This document shows positions 6,701 through 9,380 of a DNA stretch of 9,380 nucleotides, one piece after another. Both the position numbers and the translations under genes were made by a program. Below the pieces are notes generated by a model. It was not told the origin of the DNA, searched no databases, and worked only from the letters and a program-made list of their open reading frames with translations. The DNA is from an uncultured Collinsella sp. (GTDB taxonomy: Bacteria > Actinomycetota > Coriobacteriia > Coriobacteriales > Coriobacteriaceae): contig URWZ01000049.1 in assembly GCA_900551625.1 (NCBI GenBank), positions 1 through 9,380 on the forward strand, given 5' to 3'. Position 1 is the stretch's first letter. Each line of letters opens with the position of its first letter.

Positions 6701-7768
6701 ATGCGCGACAAGCTCGAAAAAATCATCAAGGCCTACGAGGAGCTCGAGAAGAAGCTCTCCGACCCGGCCGTCGCCTCCGATATTAAGGAGTTCACGCGTC
6801 TCAACAAGGAGTACGCGCACCAGTCCGACCTCATCGCGGCCTCGCGCGAGTACATCGGCGCGCTCGATGACATCGAGGCCGCCAAGGAGATGCTCCGCGA
6901 CACGACCGACGCGGACGAGAAGGAGATGCTCCAGATGGACATCTCCGAAAACGAGGCCAAGCTTCCCCAGCTCGAGGAAGACATTAAGTACATGCTCATC
7001 CCGAGCGACCCCAACGACGACAAGAACACCATCGTCGAGATCCGCTCCGCCGCCGGTGGCGACGAGGCGGCCATCTTTGCCGGCGATCTGTACAAGATGT
7101 ACCAGCGCTTCTGCGAGTCGCGCGGCTGGAAGACTACCGTGCTCGACTCCAGCCCCAGCGAGGCCGGCGGCTTTAAGTCCATTGAGTTTAAGGTCGAGGG
7201 CGACCGCGTCTACTCCGTCATGAAGTACGAGTCCGGCGTGCATCGTGTCCAGCGCGTCCCCAAGACCGAGTCCCAGGGTCGCATCCAGACCTCCACGGCA
7301 ACCGTCGCCGTGCTTCCCGAGGCCGAGGAGATCGACGTTCAGATCAACCAATCCGACCTGCGCATCGATACCTACTGTGCCTCCGGCCCTGGCGGTCAGT
7401 GCGTTAACACCACCTACTCCGCCGTGCGCATCACCCACCTGCCCACTAACACCGTGGTGCAGTCGCAGGAGCAGCGTTCCCAGATCCAGAACCGCGAGGT
7501 CTGCATGCAGATGCTGCGTGCTCGTCTGTACGAGATGGAGCTCGAGAAGCAGCAGGCCGAGCTCGGCGCCGAGCGCCAGAGCCAGATCGGCCACGGCAAC
7601 CGTTCCGAGAAGATCCGTACCTACAACCAGCCCCAGGACCGCGTGACCGATCATCGTATCGGCTTCAACTCCACCTACAACGGCGTCCTTCTGGGCGATC
7701 AGCTCGGCACCGTCATCGAGGCACTTGCCGCCGCCGAGCGAGCCGAGAAGCTGGCACAGGCGGTTTAG
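6701..7768 (+). CDS. prfA: Peptide chain release factor 1
   Basis: A 355-residue translation terminator that recognises UAA and UAG and triggers release of the finished protein. The order is a coiled-coil N-terminal domain (residues 1-100), IRSAAGGDEA (115-123), the codon-reading tripeptide region GVHRVQRVPKTESQGR with PKT at 187-189 (the PxT of RF1, not the SPF of RF2), and SGPGGQ with the catalytic GGQ at 231-233, whose Gln is normally methylated by PrmC. The GPGGQ form and the SQIQN sequence fit actinobacterial RF1. Two residues near the GGQ look unusual: Cys234 where His or Ser is common, and Tyr239 where Asp is nearly constant (TTYSAVR). AAAGGAG at 6687-6693 supports ATG 6701. Neither rpmE upstream nor prmC downstream is adjacent, although these often flank prfA. 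Length is standard. Confidence 0.96.
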   Translation: MRDKLEKIIKAYEELEKKLSDPAVASDIKEFTRLNKEYAHQSDLIAASREYIGALDDIEAAKEMLRDTTDADEKEMLQMDISENEAKLPQLEEDIKYMLIPSDPNDDKNTIVEIRSAAGGDEAAIFAGDLYKMYQRFCESRGWKTTVLDSSPSEAGGFKSIEFKVEGDRVYSVMKYESGVHRVQRVPKTESQGRIQTSTATVAVLPEAEEIDVQINQSDLRIDTYCASGPGGQCVNTTYSAVRITHLPTNTVVQSQEQRSQIQNREVCMQMLRARLYEMELEKQQAELGAERQSQIGHGNRSEKIRTYNQPQDRVTDHRIGFNSTYNGVLLGDQLGTVIEALAAAERAEKLAQAV

Positions 7769-7796
7769 GTTACGGCGTTTTACCAAACGCCGTAAC
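7769..7796. repeat. Perfect 12-bp hairpin directly after prfA (module unit 1)
   Basis: GTTACGGCGTTT (7769-7780) and AAACGCCGTAAC (7785-7796) pair perfectly around a TACC loop, beginning one base after the prfA stop codon. There is no T run after it. The surrounding unit 7765-7811, starting TTAGGTT and ending GCTGCGC, is repeated with a different stem at 7814-7859. The prfA stop TAG lies inside the TTAGGTT of this unit. Confidence 0.85.
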
Positions 7797-7813
7797 TGCT
7801 CGACGCTGCGCCC

Positions 7814-7859
7814 TTAGGTTCCGCCGTTCTAACGAACGGCGGACCAGCTGACGCTGCGC
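7814..7859. repeat. Second hairpin module with changed stem (module unit 2)
   Basis: This unit shares TTAGGTT at its left and GACGCTGCGC at its right with the preceding unit, 49 bases upstream. Its hairpin is TCCGCCGTTC (7820-7829) against GAACGGCGGA (7834-7843) with loop TAAC. The stem differs from unit 1 at several positions, each matched on the other arm, so pairing is kept while sequence changes. A shortened relative follows the epimerase stop codon at 1763-1796. Confidence 0.75.
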
Positions 7860-7961
7860 GCCGCCCAGAGCGACAATTTGTCATTCAAAAGGCAAGGCAT
7901 GACCAGAAGGTCTATGCCTTGCCTTTTTCATGCCAACTTGTACGTCCTGGACGTCGCTCGC
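7853..7961 (+). repeat. Dispersed intergenic repeat, copy 2
   Basis: Same element as 1787-1894, in the same orientation, here after prfA. The left part contains GACAATTTGTC (7872-7882), itself a small palindrome. The outer left arm CCAGAGCGA (7865-7873) has no good partner at the corresponding place within the copy; its perfect partner TCGCTCTGG lies further on at 8015-8023, inside the tandem repeat. The central hairpin has the reverse orientation of the one in copy 1. Confidence 0.85.
7887..7928 (+). terminator. Rho-independent terminator after prfA
   Basis: GGCAAGGCAT (7891-7900) pairs perfectly with ATGCCTTGCC (7914-7923). GACC/GGTC extends the stem, with a bulged T at 7913 and loop AGAA. 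TTTTT (7924-7928) follows and AAAA (7887-7890) precedes, so it may act in both directions. It lies 119 bases after the prfA stop, beyond the two hairpin modules. Confidence 0.85.
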
Positions 7962-8081
7962 TGACTTATGCTCCACCTGCGGCGTTCCCCTTGTTGGTGC
8001 AGGGGGAAGCTTGCTCGCTCTGGTGCCCGTTCGCTGGCTTCAGCTCTGCCTGCGACGTTTTCATTGTTGGTGCTGAGTGAC
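7938..8081. repeat. Degenerate tandem repeat, two units of about 72 bases
   Basis: Unit A (7938-8010) and unit B (8011-8081) align along their length: both start TTG, then CTGG, CG-TCGCTG-CTT, GCTC, CCTGCG-CGTT, and share the exact block TTGTTGGTGC (7991-8000 and 8064-8073). In unit A that block is the loop of a small hairpin, TTCCCCT (7985-7991, borrowing the first T) against AGGGGGAA with one bulged G. A fainter third trace with TTGGTTGGTGC is seen near 8139-8149. No open reading frame with coding character runs through it. The rest of this 463-base gap (8082-8186) shows nothing else that I can name. Confidence 0.7.
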
Positions 8082-8186
8082 TTGTTCCCCGTTCCAAACG
8101 AGCTGCCCCGGGTCCCCGGTGGTTGTGGTGAGCGTGTTTGGTTGGTGCCTGTTGGTAGCCTGGGTATCGGGGAGGGCGGGCTCCGT

Positions 8187-8192
8187 TATAAT
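8187..8192 (+). promoter_or_regulatory. Consensus -10 box TATAAT ahead of the UPF0371 gene
   Basis: TATAAT at 8187-8192 matches the sigma-70-type -10 consensus exactly and stands 39 bases before ATG 8232. No good -35 box is seen 16-18 bases upstream, and there is no extended TG. Transcription would start near 8199-8201. The preceding terminator at 7887-7928 makes an own promoter here likely. Confidence 0.5.
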
Positions 8193-8231
8193 CGCCTAGG
8201 ACATTAAATGGAAACGGGACGGGAGCCACAC

Positions 8232-9380
8232 ATGCGCCAGGGTTTCGACAACGCGAAGTATATCGAGCTGCAGGCCGCTCATATTAAGGAGCGCATCTCG
8301 CAGTTTGGCGGCAAGCTGTATTTGGAGTTTGGCGGCAAGCTGTTCGATGATTATCATGCCAGCCGCGTGCTGCCGGGTTTTGAGCCGGACAGCAAGTTTC
8401 GCATGCTCAAGAGCATAGCCGACGACGTCGAGGTCATCATCGCCATTAACGCGAACCACATCGAGAAGAACAAGGCTCGCGGTGACCTGGGCATTACCTA
8501 TGACGAGGACGTTTTGCGCCTGGTCGACCTGTTCCGCGGCAACGGTTTTGCTGTCGCGGCCGTGGTTATCACGCAGTATGCCGGTCAGCCCGCTGCCGAC
8601 GTCTTCCGCAATCGTCTGAATGCACTCGGCATTCCCGCCAAGCTGCACTATCCCATTGAGGGCTATCCGCACGACGTCGATCTGATCGTTTCTGACGGAG
8701 GCTACGGCAAGAACGAGTTCGTCGAGACCACGCGTCCGCTCGTTGTCGTGACGGCGCCCGGCCCTGGCTCGGGCAAGCTCGCCACCTGCCTCTCACAGCT
8801 GTATCACGAGCATAAGCACGGCACCGCCGCCGGTTATGCCAAGTTTGAGACCTTCCCGGTCTGGAATCTTCCCCTGACGCATCCGGTCAATATTGCCTAC
8901 GAGGCCGCCACGGCGGACCTCGACGATGCCAACATCATCGATTCCTTTCACCTTGAGGCCTACAACAAGACCACGGTCAACTACAACCGTGACGTCGAGG
9001 CTTTCCCGGTGGTCCGTGCTCTGATGGAAAAGATCCTGGGCAAGAGCCCCTACCAGAGTCCCACGGACATGGGCGTCAATATGGTCGGCTTTGCCATCAC
9101 CGATGACGATGCCTGCCGCGACGCCTCCAAGATGGAGATCGTCCGCCGCTACTTTACCGCGGTCGAAAATGTGCGCCGTACCGGCGTGGGCGATGAGCAA
9201 GTCGACCGTCTCAAGATTATTATGAAGAAGGCCGGCATCGATAAGAACTACTCACCGGCGCGCTCGGCGGCCTTAACCAGGGAGCAACTGACGGGTGGTC
9301 CCGTGGGCGCCATGGTCATGCCGGACGGTTCCGTGGTGACCGGTAAGACCTCCACGCGCCTGGGCGCCGCAAGTTCGCTC
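8232..9380 (+). CDS. UPF0371/DUF1846 family protein, 3' truncated
   Basis: 383 codons are present without a stop and the window ends exactly on a codon boundary; the family is usually about 500 residues, so roughly a quarter is missing. Recognised by the family's strongly conserved wording: KLYLEFGGKLFDDYHASRVLPGF (28-50), GDLGITYDEDVLRL (84-97), APGPGSGKLATCLSQLYHE (175-193, resembling a nucleotide-binding loop), KFETFPVWNLPL (204-215), EAATADL (224-230), YNRDVEAFPV (251-260) and SPTDMGVN (276-283). The biochemical role is not established to my knowledge; the glycine-rich GPGSGK suggests nucleotide or phosphate binding by inference. GGGAG at 8221-8225 supports ATG 8232. An in-frame ATG at 8208 would sit only about eight bases after the predicted transcription start and lacks a ribosome-binding site. 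Confidence 0.93.
   Translation, partial: MRQGFDNAKYIELQAAHIKERISQFGGKLYLEFGGKLFDDYHASRVLPGFEPDSKFRMLKSIADDVEVIIAINANHIEKNKARGDLGITYDEDVLRLVDLFRGNGFAVAAVVITQYAGQPAADVFRNRLNALGIPAKLHYPIEGYPHDVDLIVSDGGYGKNEFVETTRPLVVVTAPGPGSGKLATCLSQLYHEHKHGTAAGYAKFETFPVWNLPLTHPVNIAYEAATADLDDANIIDSFHLEAYNKTTVNYNRDVEAFPVVRALMEKILGKSPYQSPTDMGVNMVGFAITDDDACRDASKMEIVRRYFTAVENVRRTGVGDEQVDRLKIIMKKAGIDKNYSPARSAALTREQLTGGPVGAMVMPDGSVVTGKTSTRLGAASSL

Noticed and set aside
6677..7786. Minus-strand open frame opposite prfA
   Set aside because: Leu/Gly/Val-rich shadow of a well-recognised gene.
7765..8081. CRISPR array
   Set aside because: The repeat units are few, diverged and directly adjacent without unique spacers, and no cas gene is present.
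7966..8229. Open frames on both strands inside the gap before the UPF0371 gene
   Set aside because: They lie over a degenerate tandem repeat, lack ribosome-binding sites and show no recognisable protein.

Overview
The window looks like a high-GC actinobacterial chromosome fragment, most likely Coriobacteriia and quite possibly Collinsella. This rests on GC-rich third codon positions, an actinobacterial-type release factor 1 (GPGGQ and SQ-x-QN contexts), Gram-positive-style lipoprotein transport and the style of the intergenic repeats. The taxon is inferred from memory, not from a search. The first 32 bases are not biological: they match the Nextera/Tn5 adapter with its mosaic end, so the left edge is a contig end with untrimmed adapter, as in a tagmentation-based metagenome assembly.

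All seven recognised genes lie on the + strand. In order they are: the 3' part of a single-pass membrane protein (33-792); a LacX-type aldose 1-epimerase (872-1765); a 263-base gap with a terminator and the first copy of a dispersed repeat; a polar amino acid ABC importer operon of Tat-type lipoprotein binding protein (2029-2955), permease (2965-4113) and ATPase (4136-4921); an M20 metallopeptidase (4994-6409) after a possible weak terminator or attenuator; a 291-base gap with nested palindromes; peptide chain release factor 1, prfA (6701-7768); a 463-base gap with stacked hairpins, the second copy of the dispersed repeat and a degenerate tandem repeat; and a UPF0371/DUF1846 protein (8232 to the right edge) behind a consensus -10 box.

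Functionally the centre is nutrient uptake: the importer would bring in polar amino acids, and the M20 enzyme may release amino acids from peptides or N-acyl amino acids. The epimerase serves sugar metabolism, and prfA is core translation machinery, here without rpmE or prmC beside it.

The genes are ordinary; the unusual material is between them. The gaps after the epimerase and after prfA carry related composite palindromic elements that begin at the preceding stop codon. A terminator hairpin in each has direct-oriented flanks but an exactly inverted 13-base core between the two copies, a CCAGAGCGA/TCGCTCTGG inverted repeat encloses the hairpin, and extra hairpin modules keep their flanks while their stems change on both sides. 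A different palindrome family (GGGGACGTTC...) precedes prfA. These are the best candidates for something undescribed.
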